This document shows, piece by piece, positions 1 to 9,559 of a stretch of 19,086 nucleotides of DNA. This DNA is from Mucidula mucida (Eukaryota; Basidiomycota; Agaricomycetes; Agaricales; Physalacriaceae), in the NCBI GenBank assembly GCA_015501055.1, contig JADNYV010000639.1, positions 1-19,086 of the forward strand. Direction: 5' to 3'. The first letter of the stretch is position 1, and each line of letters opens with the position of its first letter. Under the pieces are notes generated by a model. That model was given only the letters and a program-made list of their open reading frames with translations, searched no databases and was not told the DNA's origin. The position numbers and the translations under genes are program-made.

Positions 1-100
1 ACAGGTATGTCAGAATGAGGCGTTTGAATATTGGCCAAGGTTCCAGGAGGCATCGGAGAAGCCTATCATGGTCAATGTAGAAGGCAGCGGCGGACAGTAA
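1..100 (+). CDS. Possible 3' end of a gene running in from the left
   Basis: A reading frame that is open from the left edge ends at TAA 98-100. Its last residues read like ordinary coding sequence (…EAFEYWPRFQEASEKPIMV…). An acceptor-like CAG lies at 2-4 and another at 11-13, so the start of the last exon may be inside the window. The gene would converge on the minus-strand gene ending at 270. The family is not recognised. The fragment is short, so an open frame by chance cannot be excluded. Confidence 0.35.
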   Translation, partial: QVCQNEAFEYWPRFQEASEKPIMVNVEGSGGQ

Positions 101-269
101 GACTGGAGTCGTACATCACCTCTACGCGGATCCTGGAGATTCGGGCTCCCGAAAGCGTCAACCGAGCGTCGAAATTTCGAGGGAAGAGACTCGGCGTCCG
201 GGGGCTAGGATGAACGGTTGAATCTCGTAAGTACTCGAAGAACCAAAAGCCGACGTACCGAGACCAAAG

Positions 270-2378
270 TCATTTCGCTCGGCACCAAAGATATTCTAGA
301 TTGCGCGTTCTACAAAGATCAAGCATGAAATCCAACGACAAAAACTGGAGGCGCACGAATGGTACAAGAGTCTGCCTACTGCTTCCTAGGCCTTCGGCGC
401 TGACAGTAAGATAAATGCTTTTAGGGCTGTCCTTTTTCTGTAGAGTGATTGAGGCGTCGGCTAGATACCACGACAACGGAAAACAAACCAGCAGATCACC
501 AGCGTCGTTCTCGATAATCCACGTAAATTGGGTGTCTCTGCGTCTGGCCTTGATGACCTCGTCTAAAAGTGTCTCCCATGACACGGATAAGGAAGCTGTC
601 TCTCTACTACGTTCGCGTTTCGTGATCTTCAAGGAGACAGCCTGATCCAGCTGGTCTTGAAACAAGTAACCTCTACCAGCAGTCCGGATGTACCTGAGGA
701 GGAATTGACTCAATACGAGATACAATCGAATGATCTCCAACCTTTCAATAATATGACATCTTTGAATCGACACAACTGGCCGAATCGCCATCCTGCAATA
801 TGCTTGAATAGAATTAACGGGTGATTGTGGGCGTCCGTGATACAGTGGATGATGATGCGCTCCGTTTCTGCACGTTTCCGAGTGGCGCCATAATCAGAAA
901 GCGTCTTTGAAAAGACAAGGGCGTCCCGCCTTTCCGAAACCCGGTACCCTGGGTGCTCTAAGTTGTCGTAGAAGTGCGGATTGCTTCGCAGTGATATGGC
1001 CTTATCCTGCATGATCCACCGCAAGAGAACGATGTCGAATGTGTCATGCATCATACACTCTCCAACTAGTATTGCCCGCATGAATGGTCTTCGTAACACA
1101 TGCACCTGGCTGCGTACCTTTGTAGAGATGTGGAGCATCGATATCCCTGCCAAGTCGTGGCTGCACATGCCTCACTTCGATGTCAATTGTGTTTTCAAAC
1201 TTGAGCACCTTAGCACAGGATCGTCAGTCTTGTCCTAGTCTCGAGGCCAGACGCCCGCCAGTAAGATACTCGATGACAGTCGATCACGGACCGAACTGGC
1301 GAAGTGACTGGTGTCGAGTCTAGTCTTGTCCTTCTCAGCGTAGAAAGTAAGGCTACCTGGAGTATCACATCGCGTTTACGCACAGCCTTGGTCCATTTTG
1401 CTGTCTTTTCTGCTTCTACCTTGCTCGAATTGTGTATCTTCGCTCTGAACGCCGCAAAAACCTCGACCTGGGTCTGTTAAATCTTTTGATTATTTTTGAT
1501 GCGTCATTGTATACCTCGTCGTCAGGTAGGTCTCGCATCCAGCGGTCGAAAGACGTCAGTTCCAGGGGCACTCCCGTGGTGATAACCTTTGCGATTTCTT
1601 TGACGACTTCATTTGAGAGCTTCTTTCTCGAATAATTATGAACACTCAGAAATCAGAAAACAGTCGCATGCTCACCTCTTTGGCCAATCCGCTTTTTCTT
1701 CCCGTTCCCACTTTTCGGTGATCGTCCTATATAGATGTACAAGTTCTATCGCTTGTGGCACAACTGGTCGTTTGGCACGTCGAAACAAATTGCGAATGTC
1801 TCGTGACACCAAACCGCTCACAACCATTGCTATATGTTGATCAGTAATGAATGCGTTGGCTATTCACTGGCAGGATAACTCGCTGCCAACACAAGCGCGA
1901 ATCTAGGTAGGAGAGGAAATGCCACGAGTCCTAGAGATTCGAGATGCAGAGTAGAGGATATCAACACAACATTTGAGTATGAACAGCATCTAAATGTGGT
2001 TCTGATCCGCAATAAATCCAACCGAGGGCGTTCTGAATGAGAGTGACATGGAGAATGAATGACATAGCAGTTTTAGCGCGCGAAGCATGTGTGGAAACAA
2101 GCGCGCCTGAGTATTTTTAGACGTTGCTGAGGAAGAAGGGGTTAGTGAGACCCCGTAAAAGACTGATTGCCGCTATTAAACGCTGTTCTTTCAGTAGCAA
2201 TAAAATCCCAGGGCTTAGAACTATGCTTTGAGAAGTTAGTGCGAAAATGGACGGCAGCCGGCAGCTGAAGTTCCGATCCTCGAGTCACCTGTGTTACCGT
2301 CCGTTCACAGAGCACCAAAAGCGTTAAATCTTGGAGGGCCGTCAAGGTTTCAACTACTGTCTTCCATTGGATGGCCAT
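270..2378 (-). CDS. Many-exon protein of unknown function
   Basis: The start is the ATG at 2378 (exon 1: 2378-2289, beginning MAIQWKTVVETL), followed by an intron 2288-2226 with a CACTAAC branch site. Well-supported exons further on are 1859-1676, 1626-1515, 1467-1270, 1208-1118 and 1065-819. They are joined by introns of 47-61 bp that keep phase, with donors GTGAGC, GTATAC, GTATCT and GTACGC. The final exon runs to TGA at 270; its upstream edge is unclear (acceptor near 692 or 792). These exons are rich in charged helical sequence (RTITEKWEREEKADW, DRWMRDLPDDE). Between 2225 and 1860 no clean path was found: a frame there ends in TAG at the point where the next good exon begins one base out of register, so either a missed intron or an indel lies near 1860. 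I recognise no domain. Confidence 0.6.
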
Positions 2379-2735
2379 TTGTGGTGGTGCGGGATGAACT
2401 CGACATTTTGATCATTTCGGTACTATAGACCCGGACCGAAGTGCCGTCTCCTGTACTGAATCACTCATGGCGGCTTGAGATCGGGGCACGATGCTACTCC
2501 ATACAAATCCAAGCATCGGCGACTCTACTACCGTGATTGACACCTTGCATGGTGCTGCGTCTTTCTCCCAGTGCACCAGGATGTTCTAAGCGCCCCAATT
2601 CATCAGCGCGTTTCTGTGATAACTAATGTTGGATTTCACGGCGTTTTCAACGTTGCATATATAGCCACTGAGCGCTTGCTCAAAAGTAGATAAAACGTCA
2701 GGCTAGGCAACTGCAAACTATTACGCTTCCTCATC
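2379..2735. promoter_or_regulatory. Divergent intergenic promoter region
   Basis: This stretch separates the starts of two head-to-head genes, the minus-strand gene at 2378 and the plus-strand gene at 2736, so it should carry both promoters. On the plus side a TATA-like element, CATATATAG, lies at 2656-2664, about 75 nt before the ATG. On the minus side only a weak CTATAG-like match is visible, about 60 nt upstream. No open reading frame of note is present. Confidence 0.5.
2656..2664 (+). promoter_or_regulatory. TATA-like element of the 2736 gene
   Basis: CATATATAG stands about 75 nt before the ATG at 2736, leaving room for a leader of roughly 40 nt. This is inferred from sequence and position only. 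Confidence 0.4.
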
Positions 2736-4755
2736 ATGGCGACGCTTCATGAACGCCTCTCTTCAATAAAGGGACCGCATTTCTCTGCGACGCAGATGAT
2801 CAAGGATCTCATTGAATGCTTGTCTGTTACCTTGTCTTCGTCTAGTCTTCGCCGAAACACGCACACCCTATGCACTGCTATCTCTCGTTCTCGGGATCTC
2901 TGCGAGAGCATTAACTCCCTCATCTCAGCCTCTTTCAACGAGGATGGTTGGACCAGTTTCGATGCGTACACAGCCATGATTAACCCTCTCGAGGAGTGAG
3001 TCCTCGCATTTGACACTACGCTAACTTCTAATCAAGCTCGGCTTCAGGTTTCTTCTCGAGCTTACCGGACTTTCTGAGAATTCCTGCATTAGTAGCCTCA
3101 GCGGTGAACTATCGATATTGGAATGGATCGAGGCGGGAGCGCTGTGGGCGAAGAACCGAAAGACCACGACTGCAACTCTTACATCTCTCTTCGAAGCGGC
3201 GCACTTCAAGGTCCGTGCTACAGTTATCAAACAGTCACTAAGAAAGCTGATATGTCATTGTAGTCAGCTGCTGCTGAAGTAGACTTGAAGGATCTACCTT
3301 TGTTCAGGCAGCATGATGACATTGCATTCTTGGATGAACTCACCCGGGAGTCGTCCAGTCGCTACATCGCTCAGAAGAGCCAATTTTCCCCTAGGAGTCG
3401 GACTCATCTCGAAGCCACGTTGCCGAAATTGAACGCCATACAGTCGAAACTCCGTCTTGGTGACAAATATGTATGTGTTGTGATTTCTGACATATGACAC
3501 TTAACACCATTCTTCCTCAGGATATGACTGAATATTCGGTGAAGTTCATGTTGATCTTCATCGGTGTTGTGGAAGTAACGGCGAAAACGTCCGACAAAGA
3601 GGCTCAACAGCACTTGGGTTCGCCTGAGGTGCTTTCCAAAGTTCATGAGTATGCATGCACTCCGAAAACAAGTAGGTCTTCTCAACATCCAGTACAGTTT
3701 CTCGGCGCTTCTCGAATCGCACTTGGACAATAAAACCGAAGATGCTAACGCCCTGAAAACTCAACGAGAGGCGAAATGGAATGCGCTGATCGAGGCTCTC
3801 CAGAAGGCGAGCGGCATTGTGCATATATCCCCTTCCTATTGATTCTATACCTTTATCAGGGCAGAGTAGCTAGCCCAAGCTTCACCGAGCTCAAGAAATT
3901 GCCCTCGAAGATACGACCTCCCTATTATTTGCAGTGTCTGATCTTGGTCCGACATTGCCGCCGTCTTATTGACGAGCGCAGTAAAAGTCCTCCGCCTGCA
4001 AAAGAACCACTTGAACGGTATGTAAGACAACTGCCTGCCAGCCCCACCTAACACATGAAAAGAGCGATGAAGGCCGTCACTTCTGCGTTGCAAGCGGCTG
4101 CCAATCTTCCACAGGCAGCTGACGGTGACAAACATAGTAGCATGGCCGCCTTGAAGACTGTAGAGGTCGACAACGCCTTTGCGTCTGCTGTCAAGGCCGT
4201 TAGCGACTCATTCACTGAGTATAGCGTACGAATGTCGGTATCATTGGTGCTTCGCAGTTGATGATTTTATAGATTGATTTCCCTCAAAACCTTCTCCAGG
4301 AGGCTAAGCTGAAGGACGAACGCCGTTACAGTGACTGGAAAGACAGTCTGGACAAGGCAGATCTGGCTTGTTGTAGCTTTGCTGATACTGACTCCCGATA
4401 CTATTAGATCAATGCAAGAACCCTAGCGCCCCTCGTCGAGGTTGTGGTCAAGGTTTCCGGCAAGGCGTCGACAGCTCTGTCGAAGGAAGAGACTTGTATG
4501 TTGATACTAGATCCGTGATATTACCGGTGCTGACACTCTCTTGCAGATAAAGTCTCGCGTACATCTTCGTTAAGCATGATCCTCTGGCATGTGTATCAAC
4601 AAACGCCTCCGTCATCTCGGGAACCAGTGCTTCAGGCGCGATTTGAAAGACCGAATCAGCCCGGGAAAGCACTCTCGCTATCGGCTCCGATTGCTGACGT
4701 TCTGAAGGTAACGGCGACAACGCCTGAGGTTCAGGTTGAGTTGGTCGTGGATTGA
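2736..4755 (+). CDS. Ten-exon protein of unknown function, about 525 aa
   Basis: The start is a true ATG at 2736. Exons: 2736-2995, 3048-3210, 3264-3470, 3521-3648, 3698-3818, 3860-4017, 4063-4225, 4273-4372, 4427-4495 and 4547-4755 (TGA). Phases agree throughout, giving 526 codons including the stop. The best introns are 3471-3520 (GTATGT…CTCAG), 3649-3697, 4018-4062 (GTATGT, CCTAAC branch) and 4496-4546 (GTATGT, TGCTGAC branch, TTGCAG). Weaker points are the exon 3860-4017, where another frame also looks coding up to a TGA near 3970, the choice of acceptor 4272 or 4299, and the intron 4373-4426. The product looks soluble and largely helical, with Leu/Ala/Ser-rich segments (SALQAAANLPQAAD, VEVVVKVSGKAST) and no signal peptide or clear membrane span. 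I recognise no family; a structural or adaptor role would be a guess. Confidence 0.6.
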
Positions 4756-4767
4756 CATCTAATACGC

Positions 4768-5620
4768 CTATTTATCTCTACCTGCTGCCTTGAGTAACGT
4801 ACGAATTGGTAGCGATTGTATGATTATAAGCGGGAGCGCAGTAAAGACCATGAAGCATGTCATAGCAATCTTCGCAGCATTTGTTGTTTTTTGTGAAACC
4901 CATACGAACATGATGATCTCAAAGAGCATACACCACATCCCAGCAATCAAGGAAATGAGCCCTTGACAGAAAGTCAGTTTCAAGATGAACGATGAAGAAG
5001 TCTGGTCTTCGCTCACAATGCCAGATAAGATACCGCCATAACTTGTGTACTCCGAAGTCTGACAAGAGGCTTACACCATCGAAGTTCACGACGAATCCGT
5101 TATTCGCTGCCCAGTGCCGCTTCGCTGCATTCCACTGAAGTCCGGAGAGACGTTCAATCAACACAAGCGAAGTCATCGTAGCACTGATGTTGAGGAGAAT
5201 GGCTCCGAAAGCTGCTATGTATAAGAAGCTTCTGATGCTTTCGCGGAATTGTGCGACTGAGTCGTAATCGTCGTTGATGGCGGACAGAAGCCCTCCAGAT
5301 ACACCGGCTAGAAGAGAGGACTGTCATAGCAATGGGATGAGGCTGACATAGAGTAGATCGATGTTATTCGCTACGCACCACAACAGCTGCACTTTGAAAG
5401 GTTGTAATCCAACTGGTTCGGACTGATTCTACCAAAGCCGGCAGGACATCTGAGTGTCTATCAGCAATGGTACGCGTATAACGAACATACATAGCCTACA
5501 GGATAAATCTCTCCCCGAAGGTTCAGGTGCAGCTTCAGTCCGACGGCTGCTGGCCGTGTCCTGAACACTTGGTTGATTGACAGTGGTGTCATGACCACTT
5601 GCGTGACTGTTGTAAGACAT
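4768..5620 (-). CDS. Four-exon multipass membrane protein, about 223 aa
   Basis: Exons on the minus strand: 5620-5500, 5449-5379, 5320-5075 and 5001-4768. Introns are 50, 58 and 73 bp; the last could instead be 5076-5007. The ATG at 5620 follows a TATA box 36 nt upstream. The N-terminal 40 or so residues are polar and probably cytosolic or disordered. Hydrophobic segments follow: a weaker one around SSLLAGVSGGLLSAI, then FLYIAAFGAILLNISATMTS, LISLIAGMWCMLFEIIMFVW and IAMTCFMVFTALPLIIIQSL. The C-terminus is short and basic (LLKAAGRDK). Small three- or four-span proteins of this kind are common orphan families in mushroom genomes, but I cannot name this one. It runs tail to tail with the 2736-4755 gene, with only 12 bp between the stops. 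Confidence 0.7.
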
Positions 5621-5650
5621 GCCGTTGCTTGAAATTTTAAGCTGCTAGAA

Positions 5651-5658
5651 TTTATACC
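5651..5658 (-). promoter_or_regulatory. TATA box (GGTATAAA) of the membrane-protein gene
   Basis: On the minus strand GGTATAAATT sits with its first TATAAA base 36 nt before the ATG at 5620. The F-box gene at 7794 has the same GGTATAAAT at almost the same distance, which strengthens both calls. The short spacing implies a very short 5' leader. Confidence 0.5.
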
Positions 5659-7008
5659 ATCTCGCAGAACCAGACATTCAACACGTCAAAGTGCATGTTA
5701 CACGCGTCAGGGCCTGAAATAACGATAGACGGATGAGTGATTCGATGATGAATCAGTCGGCGCGGGATCACGTCTCTGCCAATTCCGAGCCCTGAAGCCT
5801 GGGATCGATTAGGTGCCGTTGAATTGTGCGCCGCGAAAAATGGAATACCGATAGAGTTCCTAGATATATCGTGACAGCGCACTTTGCCTAGTCATTGTGA
5901 AAGGGCTGCCCACCCGGCATCACAAATCGAGCACATAGACGCCAGAGATAAGTGAAAGAATTGGCACCTTCCAGCGCTTACGGATGACCATGGTTGTAAG
6001 GAACAATACAATCGATAACGAAGCCCGGGTCTCATCAAGCCGTAACGGTCCCTTCAACCGCGGAGTCTTCAGGCCTGAACAAACTCGAAGTTGACCACCT
6101 GCTAAGACAAGATCTTCTTGACCACCAGCGGCTCTGCCTTGCGCCACAATGTACGGATATTCGTCTCCTCTGATGAAGATGAATCCGGAGTACTTTCCAA
6201 AGAGAATGGTGGGTACAACAGAGCAGTATATGTGAGCCATTCTTTGGGAAGGCATCTACAATTGCAGCTCCGCGGCGGCATTTTCGGCTCGAGGAGGCAA
6301 TTGGCATCGAAAGAGGTGAGAAACATTACGGAGAAAGAAGAACCGGACAGAATTGAGCAAGAAGCAGATGTGACACGTCTTCTAGACCTAACCCGACGAC
6401 ATTGTGATACGCACCAGCGAGCCTGAGGTACTGACTGCGTTTTTCGGTCAACGGAGAGTGTGAAGAGTGCGACATTCCACGTGTCGGGGGCTTTCAGCAT
6501 ACAGTGAGACGAAGCCTTTTCAATGTCGGCACTTCTAAAACAGATAACATGATCCACTTTTCCAAGGCGAGATTGTCAGCCTTCGAGGTGACTTCGCTTT
6601 TTTGTCCGCCTTGGTGTGGATATTTAGGAGGTGGAATCAGAATTGCCGAATTCAAACTTGAATGGATCCCGACAGCTCGCATATCCGGGGGCGAAGGCGC
6701 AGTCCGTGGCGAGATTGAACGTTGAGGGCGAGAACACGATGACGTAGAGAAGGCATGAAGAGATGTGTCGATCAGGGCGCGCCAAAAGATATGAAATAAA
6801 CAAATAACACGAGCGCAAAGAAAAATATCACAAGGATATTGCATTCCAGCCTACAATCGACGTGCTCGCGAAACAAACGAGACTGTCCGGGACAAGACGC
6901 CAGACGACGAACAGATATCCCATAGTACATGTTGCCCATTCCGCACAGGAATCATCGCCTTCTCCATTTCCTCAGCGTCGTCTACCGAGCAGAGTCAGAT
7001 CAGTCCGC
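5657..7008. other. Unresolved stretch with competing coding signals
   Basis: Minus-strand frames at 5652-5882, 5920-6255 and 6494-6640 contain protein-like segments (for example GKYSGFIFIRGDEYPYIV and GGQEDLVLAGGQLRVC). Plus-strand frames at 6118-6426 and 6504-6725 also look plausible. I found no set of splice sites joining the segments on either strand without leaving a stop. It may hold a decayed gene or one with introns I could not place. A small minus-strand ORF at 6772-6939 (55 codons, ATG start) carries one strongly hydrophobic segment, VIFFFALVLFVYFISF; it is too short to call. Confidence 0.3.
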
Positions 7009-7794
7009 CTAGCTTCCAAACAAGTTGAGAAACGCACGTTCCACCGTCAGAGTAAACTCCTCCAACGTCTCTCTCGCCCTCTCCAACAACTTTCTCAGCG
7101 CTTCCACTTCTCCAATCCCATGCACATGCACCGTCAGCCTCCTCAGCGCGTCCAAATTAAACAAACACGGATTGCCCAAGACCGCCCGGAACGTCTCGCT
7201 CGCATCGCACTTCCACCTCCGGCAATCCAACGTCAACGACTCTAACCGCGGCCCGGGGACACCACAAGAACACACAGACCGACAAGGCCCTTGATCGTAA
7301 GTCTCGAACGCCAAGTGCTTGAGGCTCGTGAAAGGACGAAGGAGGGTGCATTTGCCGGTCATGTCGTGTATGAAAGACGTGAATGACAGCGACGTGATGC
7401 CATTGGGGGATAAGGATAGCCGTGGAGGTGGTGGTGGCGTGTCGAGGCCCATCCAGTAGGAGCGATACGGATCCTTGAGGTGGAGGGTATGGAGGTTGGG
7501 GAATGTATCCAGTGAAGGTATCATGGATCCGTCCAGAGGATACCCGTTCGCAAACACGACAGCGCGAACGTAGCGGCGAAGAGTGGGTGAAAGCTTTTTG
7601 GATAGGCTTTGGAAGGTGATCCAGTTGATGGGACCGAGCGTCCTCCAAAGGTGGACGCGACACCGCGGAAGAAACGCATGGGATACGAGCGCGCAAGCCT
7701 TGAGCGCAGACCTGTCGTCATAGAGCTCGTCAACAATGGCATCTACAAGCTCTTGAGGTAGTGAAGCTACTGCAGAGTGATATCTGTAGGGCAT
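7009..7794 (-). CDS. F-box protein, mushroom type, short
   Basis: This is a single-exon frame of 261 aa from a true ATG at 7794. The N-terminal F-box motif is clear at about residues 11-55: LPQELVDAIVDEL, then LKACALVSHAFLPRCRVHLW. F-box proteins bind Skp1 through this motif and bring substrates to an SCF ubiquitin ligase. The rest has the irregular leucine-rich look of the mushroom F-box families (FPNLHTLHLKD, FTSLKHLAFET, PRLESLTLDCRRW, DALRRLTVHVHGIG), a likely substrate-binding solenoid. The frame ends soon after a repeat-like segment (LEEFTLTVERAFLNLF). Relatives I know of are usually longer (350-450 aa), so the protein may be truncated. I found no convincing continuation downstream of the TAG. 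Confidence 0.85.
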   Translation of the reverse strand: MPYRYHSAVASLPQELVDAIVDELYDDRSALKACALVSHAFLPRCRVHLWRTLGPINWITFQSLSKKLSPTLRRYVRAVVFANGYPLDGSMIPSLDTFPNLHTLHLKDPYRSYWMGLDTPPPPPRLSLSPNGITSLSFTSFIHDMTGKCTLLRPFTSLKHLAFETYDQGPCRSVCSCGVPGPRLESLTLDCRRWKCDASETFRAVLGNPCLFNLDALRRLTVHVHGIGEVEALRKLLERARETLEEFTLTVERAFLNLFGS

Positions 7795-7826
7795 GCTGAG
7801 GAACGGAAGCTAAGAAGAGAAAGGGA

Positions 7827-7834
7827 TTTATACC
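7827..7834 (-). promoter_or_regulatory. TATA box (GGTATAAA) of the F-box gene
   Basis: GGTATAAATCC on the minus strand begins its TATAAA 38 nt before the ATG at 7794, followed by a pyrimidine-rich leader. It matches the arrangement in front of the gene starting at 5620. Confidence 0.5.
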
Positions 7835-8621
7835 TCCAGCACGAATTGTGTAAAGATAAGCAGCGCAATAAGATGGCGGAGAGCATGATCCAACGGTGAC
7901 CGACGGAATAATTGTGTAGAATATAAGGCGTCGCCCAGCGTTATTCGCGACGGCAGCAATGATCTCGAGCCGAGAAAGATCGCGTCTGGACAGTATTTGA
8001 GTAAGAGCGCACACACCCCGAGTGAAATTCACTTAGTACGCAGTATTACTTATACCGAGAATCCACGTTTGACCCTACATTTGAAACCCGTTGTACGCGC
8101 TGGGTTCCATGGTCGATCCCGAAACTGATCTAACTGTGAAAATCGATGCATACTGGTGACTCTCTCTCATGGTTTTTAGATGAGAGGGAGGGCATGTTCA
8201 CATGACGGTGCGAGATCCGGTTGGAAAGGAAAGGCTCCAGCGTCCAGAAAGGCATGCCAAGGTTTGCTTCAAGAATAATGCGGTATCCGTGTTAAACGGG
8301 CATGTCGGCGACATACACACCGACTTGATCGTCCTCCGCGGAATCAATTCGTACACCAATTATCTTTATACAATTATAGCGTGCTCGCCTGGATGATGGC
8401 GTACACCAGTCTGCATTCAGACAAACTCGTCATCTTAGTTGACCAGAGTACCCCGAAAATTTACTGTTAAGGAAAATACAGATGCAGATCATAAAATATC
8501 AATCAGCGACGCGAACACCTGATGTAATCTCCAAGACCTACACGTCCAATTTGCTCAAAATCCCTGTGAGATTGTTGTTCACGAAGCAATCAACATGTAG
8601 TTAGGTGTCAAACGACGAAGG
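7835..8621. other. Stretch without a supported gene
   Basis: Only short shadow-like frames occur here (for example 8202-8396 on the plus strand), with no splice signals supporting them. An imperfect inverted repeat, CTCTCTCTCAT / ATGAGAGGGAG, lies at 8160-8190 with a 9-nt loop. It is probably a simple pyrimidine/purine-rich hairpin without special meaning. Confidence 0.4.
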
Positions 8622-9106
8622 TTAAACAGATTGTTTGGGGCGATCCAAGAATTCAGCAAGTGTTCTGCCGACGTCGCGGATGGAGTTCATGAATTGCAAT
8701 AATGGAGGCAGAGGCGAGGAACAGCGCTCCATTCAGCGCGCAGCAAGTCAAGATAGAAATGTCAGCCTTGAGTATAAGACTGACTGACGAACGGCCTCGA
8801 CGATACGTATATAAGGGGGGTGACAATATTTCAAGAGGTAGCAAAGACTGGTGCCGCGGGGCTGCTTGCCATATTCGACGATGTGGTGCGCTCGGCCTAG
8901 AGCGCCAATGGTTAGCTAAGATCGAGTCTGCCTAGGGGAGACTAGGTACATATCGAACGGGTAGTGGAGCGCGGTGGCCAACCATTCTGGGCTCCAAACG
9001 AAAGATGATTTTGCATTAAACAGGTAGGGGATCTCTTGAATCCCTTTATCATTTGAAAGCTGCAGCGTAGAGAGCATAATTGGCGACATGAGGGGAGCGT
9101 AAAATC
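8622..9106 (-). CDS. Partial model of a spliced gene of unknown function
   Basis: The clearest part is an exon 9106-8943 (FYAPLMSPIMLSTLQLS… to …WLATALHYPFDMYL). It is flanked by an acceptor TTCTCAG and by a 46-bp intron 8942-8897 that has a donor GTCTCC, a perfect GCTAACC branch site and acceptor CTCTAG. The exon after 8896 stays open for about 20 codons. A plausible C-terminus (MNSIRDVGRTLAEFLDRP…) ends at TAA 8622-8624. The joins between 8830 and 8740 are not resolved, and one of the frames there contains a hydrophobic run (ILTCCALNGALFLASASIIAI). The 5' end is probably around 9150-9180 or beyond. I do not recognise the family. Confidence 0.4.
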
Positions 9107-9559
9107 CTGAGAACGAGTATTAGGTCAAATCAAGTGGAAGACTGCAAACGCACCGATACAGTACATTGTTGTGAAAGTCTACAAACCGAAAAGATCAACT
9201 CGCCTTTCACGTATATTCGTCGTGCTAGTCGTGTTGTCCAACAAGCGAGACTTCGACTTTGACAATCATCCTTCAAGGAAGCGTTCTCTGAGCACAATTC
9301 CGTTTCGTATGCTACGTGAACCTCCATTTCCAAGTCCGCATTGGGTAAGTATGGACAATCCGGAACTCCTCCGCGTTGACCAGGACGAGAGGCTTGTCCG
9401 TGCTAGCGAATGCGCCCAAAAAAAATGCGGCTATCGGTCGTAAAAGGGAGCGGGCTCCATGGCCATGATGGTGGTATCAGTACAAGATTCGCGCCTTGCC
9501 TATTTGAGCTGAATCCGGAGGTAGCGGCCAAGACCTATCGCTATTTCCCCACGACCACA
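9107..9559. other. Region upstream of the DUF6697 gene, unresolved
   Basis: It should contain the 5' end of the minus-strand gene below 9106 and the promoter of the plus-strand gene at 9560. A plus-strand frame at 9171-9443, with a non-ATG start, looks mildly protein-like but has no partner exon. An A8 run lies near 9418-9425. No clear TATA box was found. Confidence 0.3.

Noticed and set aside
3494..3733. Reading straight through 3649-3697 as coding
   Set aside because: That frame stops at 3731. Removing the 49-bp GTATGC…TACAG intron restores a clean frame.
6118..6426. 102-aa plus-strand frame
   Set aside because: It has no ATG at its start and no supporting splice sites. Kept only as part of the unresolved region.
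8160..8190. Hairpin in a CT/GA-rich stretch
   Set aside because: Low complexity and one mismatch, with no gene end nearby. Likely chance.
9171..9443. Plus-strand 90-aa frame with a GTAAGT donor inside (9345)
   Set aside because: It starts at GTG and no acceptor or next exon gives a continuing frame. It may be 5' leader or chance.
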